A DNA stretch of 64,000 bases from Manis javanica (lineage: Eukaryota; Chordata; Mammalia; Pholidota; Manidae). A program made the position numbers and the translations under genes. Below the pieces are notes generated by a model that saw only the letters and a list, made by a program, of their open reading frames with translations, did not search any database and was not told the DNA's origin. Numbering within the stretch: the first letter of the stretch is position 1; each line of letters begins with the position of its first letter. This document shows, one piece after another, positions 11,816 to 23,479 of the stretch. Location of the stretch: assembly GCF_040802235.1 (NCBI RefSeq), contig NC_133174.1:131307213-131371212 (forward strand), read 5' to 3'.

Positions 11816-12633
11816 GAAAAATATTAGGTATTTAAATAACCCAGTGGAAGGCAGGCCAGGAAAAACAGAGGAACAGAAAGCATATGTGACAAGTAGAAGA
11901 CAAATAGTAAAGTGGTTAACAAAAGTCTAATCATATGCAGGTATATTAAATGTAAATGGGTTTAACATTCCAATTAAAATTCAGAGACCATCAGACTAGA
12001 TGAAAGAACAATATCCAACTATTTGTTTTCTACACGAGATGAGCTTTAAATATAAAAACACAGGTTGAATGTAATAGGATTAAAAAAGATTTATTAAACA
12101 AAAAATAAGAAGAAGAAAACTGGATTAATTATATTCATGTAAGATAAAGCAGATTTCAAGACAAATTGACCTGTATTGAACTTTATGGCAAACAACAGCA
12201 GCATGAGCATATTTGAAGTGTGCATGGAATAACCACCAAGATAAACCATATACTGAGCCATCAATACATTTTTAAATGTATCAGATATACAGAGTATGTG
12301 TCTGACTACAATAGAATAAAGTAAAAAATCAGTAATAATAACATATCTAGAATATCCTCAGATAACTACATTAATCAAACATACACTTCTAAATAACTCC
12401 TTGGTTGAAGAAGAAATCAAAAGAGATATTAGAAATATGCTTAACTGAATAAAAAGAGAAATACAGAATTAACATTTATGGCTTGTAACTAATGCAATGT
12501 CTAGGGAAAAATTTATTAGCTTTTAGAAACAAATAAAGTAATCTGGGTTTTGACCATAAGAATCTAGATAAAGTAGATCACATAAATCCAAAGTAGAAGG
12601 ATATAATGAAGTAAAAAGAAGTTAAAACAAAAA
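11816..12633 (+). mobile_element. Old L1, ORF2 5' part, interrupted by copy A
   Basis: Degenerate ORF2 start region, recognisable from the run TAAATGTAAATGGGTTTAAC near 11,950 that encodes the conserved LNVNG-type opening, and from following endonuclease-domain sequence. The same element resumes at 20,444, so copy A was inserted into it. Confidence 0.7.
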
Positions 12634-13409
12634 GATGGAGCCAAGATGGCAGCATGAGTAGGACAGTGGGAATCTCCTCCGAAAAACATATAAATTTTTG
12701 AAAATACAACAAATACAACTAATCCTAAAAGAGAGACCAGAAGACACAGGACAACAGCCAGACTACATCCACACGTGCAAGAGCCCAGCACCTGGTGAAA
12801 GGGGTAAGATACAAGCCCCGGCCGGCGGGACCCCAGCACACCTCCCCCCAGATCCCGGAGGGAGGGAGAGGGAGCCCAGGACTGCTAAACACCCAGCCCG
12901 AGCCACCCGCACGAGAGAGCAGACACACTGCATGCATGGAGGGCTGGAATCTAGGGAAACAGGGCAGCAAGACCTCTGAGCGGGTCCCGAAGCTGATGCC
13001 CCTGTGACAAAGAAAAGTGAGTGCTTTTTGAAAGTCTTAATGGGAAAGGGACACAACAGCTGGACAGAAACAACCCAGGTCACAGTCCAGCAGCTGGAAA
13101 TTCCAGGAAAACCCAAGTCCACTAACCCCCTGGGCAACAGCTCTGAGACCCCTCATGGAGGTAAACAGCCAAACAACCCCCCATCCATTACCCCTCTGGG
13201 GCACGGCCATAGCAGAGAAGCAGCCTGAGACTGGCCACACCCTAAGCAAGGGAGCTTCCTCCATACCGGCCGGGCAACACACAAAGACCCAGTCTACACG
13301 CAATTGCCCAACACAAGCCACTAGGGGTCGCAGTTGTCCCAGTAAAGACAGGCCAGTAGCAAGTGTAAACTTTGGCTCTCCCAGCTGACAGTCAATAGCA
13401 CATATCAAC
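12634..13409 (+). promoter_or_regulatory. L1 5' UTR / internal promoter region of copy A
   Basis: GC-richer than its flanks. It begins with CCAAGATGGCAGC; AAGATGGC at 12,643-12,650 is a perfect reverse YY1-type site, as used at the 5' end of human L1. It holds a single unit of the GTGCTTTTTGAAAGTCTTAA motif around 13,021-13,042 that is amplified as a tandem array in copy B. The antisense strand carries outward-reading frames of 91 and 81 codons. Confidence 0.7.
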
Positions 13410-14259
13410 ATAAAAAGGCAAAAAAAATTGATCCAGACAAGACTAACCCAGACAGCTTCAGCATCTGCAACATCTTCCCCTGAGAAGGAACCTGGAGAGA
13501 TAGATTTAACCAGTCTTTCTGAAAAAGAATTCAAAACAAAAGTCATAACCATGCTGATGGACTTGCAGAGAAATATGCAAGAACTTAGGAAGGAGAATAC
13601 AGAAATAAAAGCAGCTCTGGAAGGACTTCAAAACAGAATGGACGAGATGCAAGAGACTGTTAATGGACTAGAAATCAGAGAACAGGAATGCAGAGAAGCT
13701 GATGCAAAGAGAGATAAAAGGATCTCCAGGAATGAAAGAATTCTTAGAGAGCTGAGTGACCAATCGAAACAGAACAATATCCACATAATAGGGGTACCAG
13801 AAGAAGAAGAGAGAGAAAAAGGGATAGAAAGTGTCTTTGAAGAAATAATGGCTGAAAACTTCCCCAAACTAGGGGAGGAAATGGCCTCTCAGACCACAGA
13901 AGTACACAGAACTCCCATGACAAGGGATCCAAGGAGGGCAACACCAAGACACATAATAATTAAAATGGCAAAGATCAAAGACAAGGACAAAGTATTAAAG
14001 GCAGCCAGAGAGAAAAAAAAGGTCACCTACAAAGGAAAACCCATCAGGCTATCATCAGACTTCTCAACAGAAATCCTAGAGCCCAGAAGATATACTTAAT
14101 GCAATGAAGCAGAAGGGCCTCGAACCAAGACTACTGTATCCAGAACGATTATCATTTAAATATGAAGGAGGGGTTAAACAATTCCCAGACAAGCAAAAGT
14201 TGAGGGAATTTGCCTCCCACAAATCACCACTACAGGGCATCTTACAGGGACTGCTCTAG
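13410..14259 (+). pseudogene. L1 ORF1 of copy A, disrupted
   Basis: L1 ORF1p is the RNA-binding, trimer-forming chaperone of the L1 particle. A long heptad-rich coiled coil (about 13,500-13,760) is followed by the RRM region (IIGVPEEEEREKG) and the C-terminal domain (PRRATPRHIIIKMAK, KGKPIRLSSDFS). Two lesions are visible. The start codon used in copies B and C reads ATA here. An 11-bp deletion near 14,088, relative to copy B, ends the frame at 14,099. The C-terminal residues continue in another frame to TAG at 14,257-14,259. Confidence 0.85.
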
Positions 14260-14454
14260 ATGGGAGCACTCCTAAAAGGAGCACAGAACAAAACACCCAA
14301 CATATGAAGAATGGAGGAGGAGGAATAAGAAGGGAGAGAAATAAAGAATCATCAGACCGTGTTTAAAATAGCTCAACAAGTGAGTTAAGTTAGACAGTAA
14401 GATAGTAAAGAAGGTAACCTTGAACCTTTGGTAACCACAAACTTAAAACCTGCA

Positions 14455-17400
14455 ACGGCAATAAGTACATACCTTTCAATAATCACCCTAAATGTAAATG
14501 GACTGAATGCACCAATCAAAAGAAACAGAGTAATAGAATGGATAAAAAAGCAAGATCCATCCATATTCTACTTACAAGAGACACACCTCAAACCCAAAGA
14601 CATGCACAGACTTAAAGTCAAGGGATGGAAACAGATATTTCATGCAAACAACAGAGAGAAAAAAGCTGGTGTTGCAATACTAGTATCAGACAAAACAGAC
14701 TTCAAAATAAAGAAAGTAACAAAACATAAAGAAGGACATTACATAATGATAAAGGGCTCAGTCCAACAAGAGGATATAACCATTATAAATATATATGCAC
14801 CCAATACAGGAGCACCAACATATCTGAAACAAATACTAACAGGACTAAAGGAGGAAATAGCATGCAATGCATTCATTCTGGGAGACTTCAACACACCACT
14901 CACTCCAAAGGACAGATCCACCAGACAGAAAATAAGTAAGGACACAGAGGCACTGAACAGATGGACCTAATAGACATCTACAGAACTCTACACCCAAAAG
15001 CAACAGGATACACATTCTTCTCAAGTGTACATGGAACATTCTCCAGAAGAGACCACATACTAGGCCACAAAAAGAGCCTCAGTAAATTCCAAAAGATTGA
15101 AATCCTACCAATCAACTTTTCAGACCACAAAAGCATAAAACTAGAAATAAAATGTACAAAGAAAGCAAAAAGGTTCACCAACACATGGAGGCTTAACAAC
15201 AAGCTCCTAAATAATGAATGGATCAATGACCAAATCAAAATGGAGATCCAGCAATATATGGAAACAAACGACAACAACAACACAAAGCCCCAACTACTGT
15301 GGGATACAGCAAAAGCAGTCTTAAGAGGAAAGTATATAGCAATCCAGGCATATTTAAAGAAGGAAGAACAATCCCAAATGAATGGTCTAATGTCACAATT
15401 ATCGAAATTGGAAAAAGAAGAACAAATGAGGCCTAAGGTCATCAGAAAGAGGGACATAATAAAGATCAGAGAAGAAATAAATAAAATTGAGAAGAATAAA
15501 ACAATAGCTAAAATCAATGAAACCAAGAGGTGGTTCTTCGAGAAAATAAACAACATAGATAAGCCTCTAGCCAGACTTATTAAAAGAAAAAGGGAGTCAA
15601 CGCAAATCAACAGAATCAGAAATGAGAAAGGAAAAATCACGATGGACCCCACAGAAATACAAAGAATTTTTAGAGAGTACTATGAAAACCTATATGCTAA
15701 CAAGCTGGGAAATCTAGGAGAAATGGACAGCTTCCTAGAAAAATACAACCTTCCAAGACTGACCAAGAAAGAAACAGAAAATCTAAGCAGACCAGTTACC
15801 AGCAACAAAATTGAAGCGGTAATCAAAAAACTACCAAAAAACAAAACCCCCAGGCCAGATGGATTTACCTCGGAATTTTATCAGACATACAGGGAAGACA
15901 TAATACCCATTCTTCTTAAAGTTTTCCAAAAAATAGAAGAGGAGGGAATACTCCCAAACTCATTCTATGAAGCCAACATCAGCCTAATACCAAAACCAGG
16001 CAAAGACCCCACCAAAAAAGAAAACTACAGACCAATATACCTGATGAACATAGATGCAAAAATACTCAACAAAATATAAGCAACCCGAATTGAAAAATAC
16101 ATCAAAAGGATCGTACACCATGACCAAGTGGGATTCATCCCAGGGATGCAAGGATGGTATAACATTTGAAAATCCATCAACATCATCCACCACAACAAAA
16201 AGAAAGACAAAACCACATGATCATCTCCATAGAAGCTGAAAAAGCATTTGACAAAATTCAACATCCATTCATGATAAAAACTCTCAGCAAAATGGGAATA
16301 GAGGGACAGTACCTCAACATAATAAAGGCTATATATCATAAACCCACAGCCAACTTTACACTGAACAGCGAGAAGCTGAACCCTTTTCCTCTGAGATCGG
16401 GAACTAAACAGGGATGCCCACTCTCCCCACTGTTATTTAACATAGTACTGGAGGTCATAGCCATGGCAATCAGACAAAACAAAGAAATACAAGGAATTCA
16501 GATTGGTAAAGAAGAAGTTAAACTGTCACTATTTGCAGATGACATGACATGATATTTTACATAAAAAACCCTAAAGACTCCACTCCAAAACTACTACAAC
16601 TGATATCGGAATACAGCAAAGTTGAAGAATACAAAATTAACACACAGAACTCTGTGGCTTTCCTATACACTAACAATGAACCAATAGAAAGAGAAATCAG
16701 GAAAACAACTACATTCACAATTGCATCAAAAAGAATAAAATACCTAGCAATAAACCTAACCAAAGAAGTGAAAGACCTATACTCTGAAAACTACAAGTCA
16801 CTCTTAAGAGAAATTAAAGGGGATACTATCAAATGGAAACTCATCCCATGCTCGTGGCTAGGAAGAATTAATATCATCAAAATGGCCATCCTGCCCAAAG
16901 CAATATACAGATTTGATGCAATCCCTATCAAATTACCCGCAACATTCTTCAACAAACTGGAAGAAATTGTTCAAAAATTCATATGGAAACACCAAAGACC
17001 CCGAATAGCCAAAGCGATCCTGAGAAAGAAGAATAAAGAGGTGGGGATCTCACTCTCCAACTTCAAGCTCTACTACAAAGCCATAGTAATCAAGACAATT
17101 TGGTACTGGCACAAAAACACAGCCACAGACCAGTGGAACTGAATAGAGACTCCAGATATCAACCCAATCATATATAGTCAATTAATATTCGATAAAGGAG
17201 CCATGGACATACAATGGCGAAATGACAGTCTCTTCAAGAGATGGTGCTGGCAAAACTGGACAGCTACATGTAGGAGAATGAAACTGGACCATTGTCTAAC
17301 CCCATATACAAAAGTAAATTCAAAATGGATCAAAGACCTGAATGTATTCATGATACCATTAAACTTTTGGAAAAAAACATAGGCAAAAACCTCTTAGACA

Positions 17401-18265
17401 TAAACATGAGTGACCTCTTCTTGAGCATATCTCACCGGTCAAAGAAAACAACAGCAAAAATGAACAAGTGGGACTATGTTAAGCTGAAAAGCTTCTGTAC
17501 AGCAAAAGACACCATCAATAGAACAAAAAGGTACCCTACAGTACGGGAGAATATATTTGTAAATGACAGATCCGATAAAGGCTTGACGTCCAAAATATAT
17601 AAAGAGCTCACACACCTCAACAAACAAAAAACAAATAATCCAATTAAAAAATGGGCAGAGGAACTGAACAGACAGTTCTCCAAAAAGAAATACAGATGGC
17701 CAACAGACACATGAGAAGATGCTCCACATCGCTAATTATCAGAGAAATGCAAATTAAAACTACAAGGAGGTATCACCTCACACCAGTAAGGATGGCTACC
17801 ATCCAAAAGACAAACAACAACAAATATTGGCGAGGCTTTGGAGAAAGGGGAACCCTCCTACACTGCTGGTGCGAATGTATATTAGTTCAACCATTGTGGA
17901 AAGCAGTATGGAGGTTCCTCAACATGCTCAAAACAGACTTACCATTTGACCCAGGAATTCCACTTCTAGGAATTTACTCTAAGAATGCAGCAATCAACTT
18001 TGAAAAAGACAGATCCACCCCTATGTTTATCGCAGCAGTATTTTCAATAGCCAGGAATTGGAAGCAACCTAAATGTCCATCGGTAGATGAATGGATAAAG
18101 AAGATGTGGTATATATTCACAATGGAATATTACTCAGCAATAAGAAGAGGGAAAATCCTACCATTTGCAGCAACATGGATGGAGCTGGCAGGTATTATGC
18201 TCAGTGAAATAAGCCAAGCGGGGAAAGAGAAATACCAAATGCTTTCACACATCTGTGGAGTATAA
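14455..18265 (+). pseudogene. L1 ORF2 of copy A, disrupted
   Basis: ORF2p is the L1 endonuclease and reverse transcriptase. The endonuclease opens with LNVNGLNAPI and includes the ILGDFNTPL run. The RT region includes [16 protein letters not shown] and the FADD active site near 16,538. The C-terminal cysteine motif lies near 17,820-17,880. Lesions: a 13-bp deletion near 14,958 (between GAAC repeats) shifts the frame; a stop lies at 16,077-16,079; a GACAT duplication immediately after FADD shifts the frame at about 16,549; more stops lie near 16,168 and 17,142. The start codon position reads ACG where the other copies have ATG. Confidence 0.9.
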
Positions 18266-18593
18266 GAACAAAGGAAAAACTGAAGGAACAAAACAGCAGT
18301 GGAATCACAGAACCCAAGAATGGACTAACAGGTACCAAAGGGAAAGGGACTGGGGAGGATGGGTCGGTAGGGAGGGATAAGGGAGTGAAGTAGAAGGGGG
18401 GTATTAAGATTAGCATGCATAAAGGGGGGTGAGAGAAAGGGGAGGGCTGTACAGCACAGAAAGGACAAGTGGTGATTCTGCGGCATTTTGCTATGCTTAT
18501 GTATGGTGACTGTAGGGGTGTTTGTGGGGGGAACCTGGTATAGGGGAGAGCCTAGTAGACATAGTATTCTTCATGTATGTGTAGATTAATGAT
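18266..18593 (+). other. L1 3' UTR of copy A, G-rich
   Basis: Ordinary L1 3' UTR: G-rich stretch 18,335-18,450 with several runs of three or more Gs, then the conserved terminal part ending in TAGATTAATGATAA. Copy D ends at the corresponding point (ATCGATGATACC plus A-rich tail), so this is the original L1 3' end. Confidence 0.8.
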
Positions 18594-18623
18594 AACCAAA
18601 AAGAAAAACAGAAAGAAAGAAAA
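18594..18623 (+). repeat. Internal A-rich tract at the L1/ERV junction, copy A
   Basis: Interrupted A/GAAA tract between the canonical L1 3' end and retroviral sequence. It matches tracts at the same place in B (49,139-49,180) and C (58,295-58,316). Best read as the fossil poly(A) tail of the founding L1. Confidence 0.75.
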
Positions 18624-20094
18624 GGGGGATTACTCCCTGATAGGATAAAAGTAACTGTAAATCAATGATTAATTCATGCTTTAAATATCCTTAATTTTGA
18701 TCACTTAAAGGGTGTCAGATGATTGGCTATGGAGGTACATTTTTCTGATAATATTCCTTTCTCTTAAAAAAAAAAAAGCAGTTCCTGTGTGCTGACCTCC
18801 AATGAGTTCTACACAATGGTATAAAGGGCATATCAAAGTGTGGGCAAAGGGTCTGTTTGTGTTTATACTGAGGATCAAAGCCTAATTGGGCTACCCAGAA
18901 AATGAACTAAGATACGATATGAAGAAGAACGTCCAACATCAGCACTCTCTGGAAGAGTCTTACCAGAAGATGATCACCAAAAAACCTCAACAAAGATCCT
19001 GGTGCTGTTGCAGTTGTAGCTGCATTCATTCCACTGGTTCCTGGACTTGCCATGGGAATGAAGAAGGATATATCTAAGCTGGCCTGTACATACAGTAAAA
19101 CAACAAATTTGACTGGATCTATACTGTTGGAACTCAACCAAGAATTAGGAGAAGTGCAAGTTGTAGCACTCCAAAATCTTAGAACTACAGACTATCTACT
19201 GTTAAAAGAACATATGGGATGTGAACAGTTCCCAGGAACGGGTTGTTTTAATTTGTCTGATTTCTCTCAGACTGTTCAAGTTCAGTTGGACAATATCCAT
19301 CATGTCATAGATAAACTTTCACAAATGCCTAGGGTGCCTAACTGGTTTTCCTTTTTTCACTGGAGATGGCTGGTAATTATAGGTCTGCTTTGGTTATGTA
19401 ACTGTATTCATTTTATGTTAATGTATGTGCACAATTTAATTAGTAGTTTAAAACCTGTACATGCTTAAGTTACTCTACAAGAAGATATGTCAAAGAAATA
19501 ATCAATCTTCCCATGTTTTCTTCCATCTGCTACTTCTATAGCTTTTCTTCTTCCTTCCTAATTACAACCCTTAAATAGAATTCGTGCCTCATATCGAATT
19601 TACCGAGTATCATAAATCTTCCAAGTGGTAAAGATACCTCAAGACAAATGCTGGGCATAGAAGCCACAGGGCATAAATCTGCAAAGAAGTAAAAAGCTAA
19701 CCTTTTCAAACAATATTGCTTCTCTCTCACTTACCAACTTTACATTTCCCTGTATGGCCCCGGAAGATGGCTGGTTAGCCAGAGACGGGTAAGATTCCTC
19801 AAGGGAGGAACAACTTAAGACAGGCACAGTTGCAGGGGGACCATCAGGTGGGAAATTGGGGATCAACAGAGGTGAGGCTTAGAACCTCACCCCCCCTGAT
19901 TTGAGAGAAATCTTCTGCATCTGTAGATGTTTTATTGCCCTTGTCTAGCTTGGATTAACACGTAGTCTACAGGCACACACCTGATCATCTACATTTGCTC
20001 TCTTACAACACTGAACTATGTTTTCTACCTTTATCTTGCATCTACCTACCACTTCAGCATTTTATTAAAAATAATAATAATAATAAGGGAGAAA
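18624..20094 (+). pseudogene. Endogenous retrovirus env 3' remnant and env-LTR spacer in copy A
   Basis: About 1.5 kb of retroviral 3' sequence. Positions 18,779-19,050 hold broken frames of the end of the surface subunit and a hydrophobic stretch. Positions 19,052-19,468 keep 138 codons of the transmembrane subunit: heptad region, a degenerate CX6CC motif (only one cysteine of the final pair remains), and a membrane-spanning segment near the C-terminus. From 19,469 to 20,084 is non-coding spacer. The purine tract AAGGGAGAA at 20,085-20,093 precedes the LTR. CX6CC identifies a gamma-type env; the family is not named. Defective. Confidence 0.75.
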
Positions 20095-20418
20095 TGTGGG
20101 ATTCACATATAAATCAAGTATAAAAATCAAACGAATATTCATATTTGACCTGATTGTTTATAGTTCATAATGTGTGATCAAAACCAAAAGTTTCTGTGAT
20201 GACTGCCCTTGTACTGTTCACCTTGTAAGAACTTATTCACTATGTAAGAATTTGTTCACCATGTAAGAACTTGTTTGTTATGCTTCAGAAGATTGGAGAC
20301 TGATGAGAATTAGGCTTGGCGTGGATTACTGATTGTACATTGAGCATTGAGTCCCCTATACAGAATTTTATTGTTGTTAACAACCATTTGATCAATAAAT
20401 ATGAGAGATGCCCTCTCA
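20095..20418 (+). repeat. Truncated retroviral LTR (U3-R) ending copy A
   Basis: Starts TGTGGGATTCAC directly after the purine tract and ends ATGCCCTCTCA. AATAAA lies at 20,394-20,399, about 19 nt before the A tail. A full LTR should continue into U5 past the poly(A) site; here the tail begins at the R end, as in a retroviral mRNA. Length 324 bp, the same as in copy B. Confidence 0.8.
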
Positions 20419-20443
20419 AAAAAAAAAGAAAGAAAAGAAAAAA
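20394..20443 (+). terminator. LTR poly(A) signal and A-rich tail of copy A
   Basis: The LTR AATAAA and the A/GAAA tail form the true 3' end of the chimeric transcript. Confidence 0.85.
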
Positions 20444-21345
20444 TTTGTTTCCTTGAGACAATAAGTAAATTGATAGTCCCCAGCAAGACTGATTAAGGAA
20501 AAAGAGAGAAAACAGTTATTTCCAATATCCAGAGTGAATGAGGAGATATCACTGCATGTGTGACATGACTTAAAAGTATGATAAATACTGTAAACAAGTT
20601 TATGCCAAGTATTTTGGCATTTTAGATGAAATAAAAATATTTCTTGAAAAACACAAATTATCAAAACTGTTAAAAGTGACACAGAAAACTTGAATACATC
20701 TGTATCTCTTAAATAAATGAAATCATTTGTTCAAAACCTTCGCATAAAGAACACTGCAGGCTCTGATGGTTTTCACTGTTGAATTCTAACACATAATGGA
20801 AAAATAATACCAATCTCACACAAAACACATTCAGAAAATAGGGGAGAAAATACTTGCCAGTACATTTTACAAGGCCCAGCATAACCCTGATACTAAAACC
20901 AAAGAAAAAATTACAGTAGAAGAAAATTACCAAACAATATCACCTGAAGATAAGATGCAAAGAAAAAAAACCCCACAAAATCCACAGGTAAATCAAACCC
21001 AGAAATATATTAAAATGAAAGTATTTTATGACCAAATAAGGTTTATTCCCAAGAATGCTATCCCCATCCCCAGGAATGCACAGCTGGTTTCATATTAGAA
21101 AATTAATCAATGTGATTAACTATATACACGGATTCAGAAGAAAGTCATTTGATCATCTACATATATGCAAAAATCAGGACTTCACTGAATTCAATTCTGC
21201 TCATAAACAAAAACTTCTTGCAAATCCGGAACAGAAGGGAATTAATTCGGATTGATAAATAGTATGTACAAACGACAACAAACTACAGTTGTAATCCTTC
21301 TTAATGGTAAAAGATAAACATGTTTCTCTTGGATTAAAAACAAAG
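20444..21345 (+). mobile_element. Old L1 ORF2, continuation after copy A
   Basis: Resumes the ORF2 sequence broken at 12,633 (GATAGTCCCCAGCAAGACTG matches the region after the endonuclease) and runs into the RT domain around 21,060-21,180. No usable frame. Confidence 0.7.
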
Positions 21346-22435
21346 CCACAATGAAATCTGAATCTCTACTGTCGATTGTGTAATAATGTGATTTTCAGTG
21401 TCCTAATTTGGATAAGTGTACTGTTGCTATGTAAGAGAATACCATTGTTCTTAGGAAATACAGAGTCCAATATTTAGGGGCAAATGGGAACAGTATCTAT
21501 AGTTTAATGTCAAATGATTCTCAGAGTGGAGAGAGGGATACAGTGGGAGAGGCACAGAGAAAGAGAGGGAGGAAGGATCATAGAGCACTGGGGCCAAAAA
21601 TGTAAAGAAGAGGTAAATCTTAGTAAAGAGTATAACAAGAGTTTTTGTATCATTGTTGCAACTTGTCTTTATGGTTTAACATATTAAAATAAAAAGTTAA
21701 TGAATACAGTTCCTATTAGATTGCCTGGTCTATGAGGTCATTATTAGTAATAATAAGTGAATTAATTTGAGCAGTAATAGAAACAAGAAAGGATGAAACT
21801 AGTTGATATGCCTATATGATAATTTTGAGCCAGATATGTTATATTTTTTGTATTTTTCCAAAATGTTTAGTGAATTTTATTCAGAGATTAAAGTTTCTAA
21901 GATCTTAAGATCAATAATTTTTCCTTAGAATATATTTAATACAAAGAAAGCTGGTGCCATTACAGTAAAAAATACTCATTTAATTTGATGACAAAAAGTC
22001 AGGTAGTTTCCTAACATAACCCACATAAATGTGAAATAAAAATATTACCGATTAATTTTTAAATGATTTGGGTCAGTTCACAAATTATATCATTTCCCTG
22101 GGAGAACAGCACTTCAATACTTAATGATTTTAATTTTCGCTACATCTTTGCTTAGTAATGCATTCTTCCCGGATATTAACTAAAATCTGGTGATGATGGC
22201 TGTTGTAAAACAATAAAATGTTCATGCCAACTTCTTATCAGAAAAGCAAGAACAATGTCTGAGAATGGGTAAGAAGCCTGACATTCGATTTGTAGGTTGA
22301 GATTAACCATGATTTCGGGTAGGAGCCTTCCCCGTGAAGCATGTAGTGTTTACAAACACAGCAGCATCCTCTCTTTGTCTAGATCATACCCACCATTCCA
22401 ATTATTCCCTTGTTTACCTGCAAGGATAGACAGGA
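21346..22435. other. No recognisable feature
   Basis: AT-rich non-coding sequence with no long frame and no repeat family I can name. Confidence 0.5.
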
Positions 22436-22439
22436 AATC

Positions 22440-22615
22440 ACTACTATGGGCCATTTGCTGCATACCAGGCACTGAACAAAGGCACTTCAAATATAGTTTT
22501 AGAATTAAATGCTCCCAACAACTCTATGAAGTATTATTATCTCTATTTTATCTTAGGAATGTGAGAAACAGGGCAGTTCAATGACTGACTTAAGGTCAAA
22601 GAGCTATTTTGACCA
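22440..22615 (+). repeat. MIR SINE fragment
   Basis: Matches the MIR 3' half in order: CCAGGCACTGAACAAAGG, CTCTATGAAGTATTATTATC, then the sequence for the threshold AAGGTCAAAGAGCT. Heavily diverged. Confidence 0.7.
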
Positions 22616-22639
22616 TATTGTTTCAACCACATATTGCCT

Positions 22640-22760
22640 TCCACTTCTGTGACTCCAGTTTCTTCACCTACCAAATGAGGATAACAATGATTCAGCATAT
22701 AACAGTACTGTAGAGATCATGATATGATAATGCAATACTTTAATGTAAAGACTGAATACA
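22640..22760 (-). repeat. MIR SINE fragment (antisense-type order)
   Basis: Reads CCAGTTTCTTCACCTACCAA followed by ATGAGGATAACAATG, the central MIR sequence in the opposite strand to the preceding copy. Confidence 0.55.
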
Positions 22761-23475
22761 TCCAGAATGAAAGTGATATGATATCCTGCTTTATATTGTC
22801 TCTTGATCTAAGTGGATATGGTAATAAGCATATTTTAGTAGGAAATTATATTTCTTTTTTCCGATTGTATTTTTAAAAATATTTGCTCCCATTATTAAAT
22901 TATTTTTAACAAAATCTCTAATGGTCAACACTTGTAGATTTTTCTCTCGCTTGGGCAAAATTAAAGTGGAAATGCTTCTCTATGAAAAACCTGTTTCGTA
23001 CAATTTATCAATATGAGTTTTTCTTTGGAGAAATGGACCATCAAGAGCCCACTCTATGAAACATCAATATGTGCCCCATTATAGGAACAACTCATACCAT
23101 AAATAAACACAAATTTTTCAACTCAAATTGCAAAATGAATGGAATTCCAAAATCTATTTGATATAAGAAATTAAGGTCACTGTAGTAGCAGATGAGATTT
23201 AAAATGTTTGTCTGGAAATCGATAGAGATACTCTACAGATAAGGATGCATTTAATACTGTATGGGTGAGAAATTAAATACTGGATTTCAGTGATAAATTG
23301 TACTGCAAGTATGAGGAATCCCAATAAATACTCTGTCCATCCTTCTATTGTCATGTTGTGGGAATACAGGGAAAAATGTGAAGTTTACATATGGTAGAGA
23401 ATTATTCTCCCCATTCATTCCATGTCCATCTTTTACCCTTCTCCCACAACAAAGTGACATCAGCTAGACTATATT
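22761..23475. other. No recognisable feature
   Basis: AT-rich non-coding sequence without a supported gene or repeat. Confidence 0.5.
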
Positions 23476-23479
23476 ACTA

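Larger units (their letters stand above)
12634..20443 (+). mobile_element. L1 copy A: L1 plus retroviral 3' end chimera
   Basis: The 7.8-kb element runs in order: 5' UTR (12,634-13,409), ORF1 (13,410-14,259), ORF2 (14,455-18,265), L1 3' UTR (to about 18,593), internal A-rich tract (18,594-18,623), ERV env remnant, purine tract, truncated LTR (20,095-20,418), then A-rich tail. The same order is found in copies B and C. It lies inside an older L1 and is full length at the 5' end. Its coding regions carry several small deletions and stops, so it is dead. Clean target duplications could not be fixed because both edges are A-rich. Confidence 0.9.

Noticed and set aside
18624..20418. A solo provirus inserted next to copy A by chance
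   Set aside because: The same junction occurs in B and C, there is no 5' LTR, gag or pol, the LTR lacks U5, and in B one target duplication encloses both parts.
12634..20443. Target-site duplication of copy A
   Set aside because: Both edges are A-rich (AAAAAGAAGTTAAAACAAAAA upstream, a GAAAG-type tail downstream) and no unambiguous repeat could be chosen by eye.
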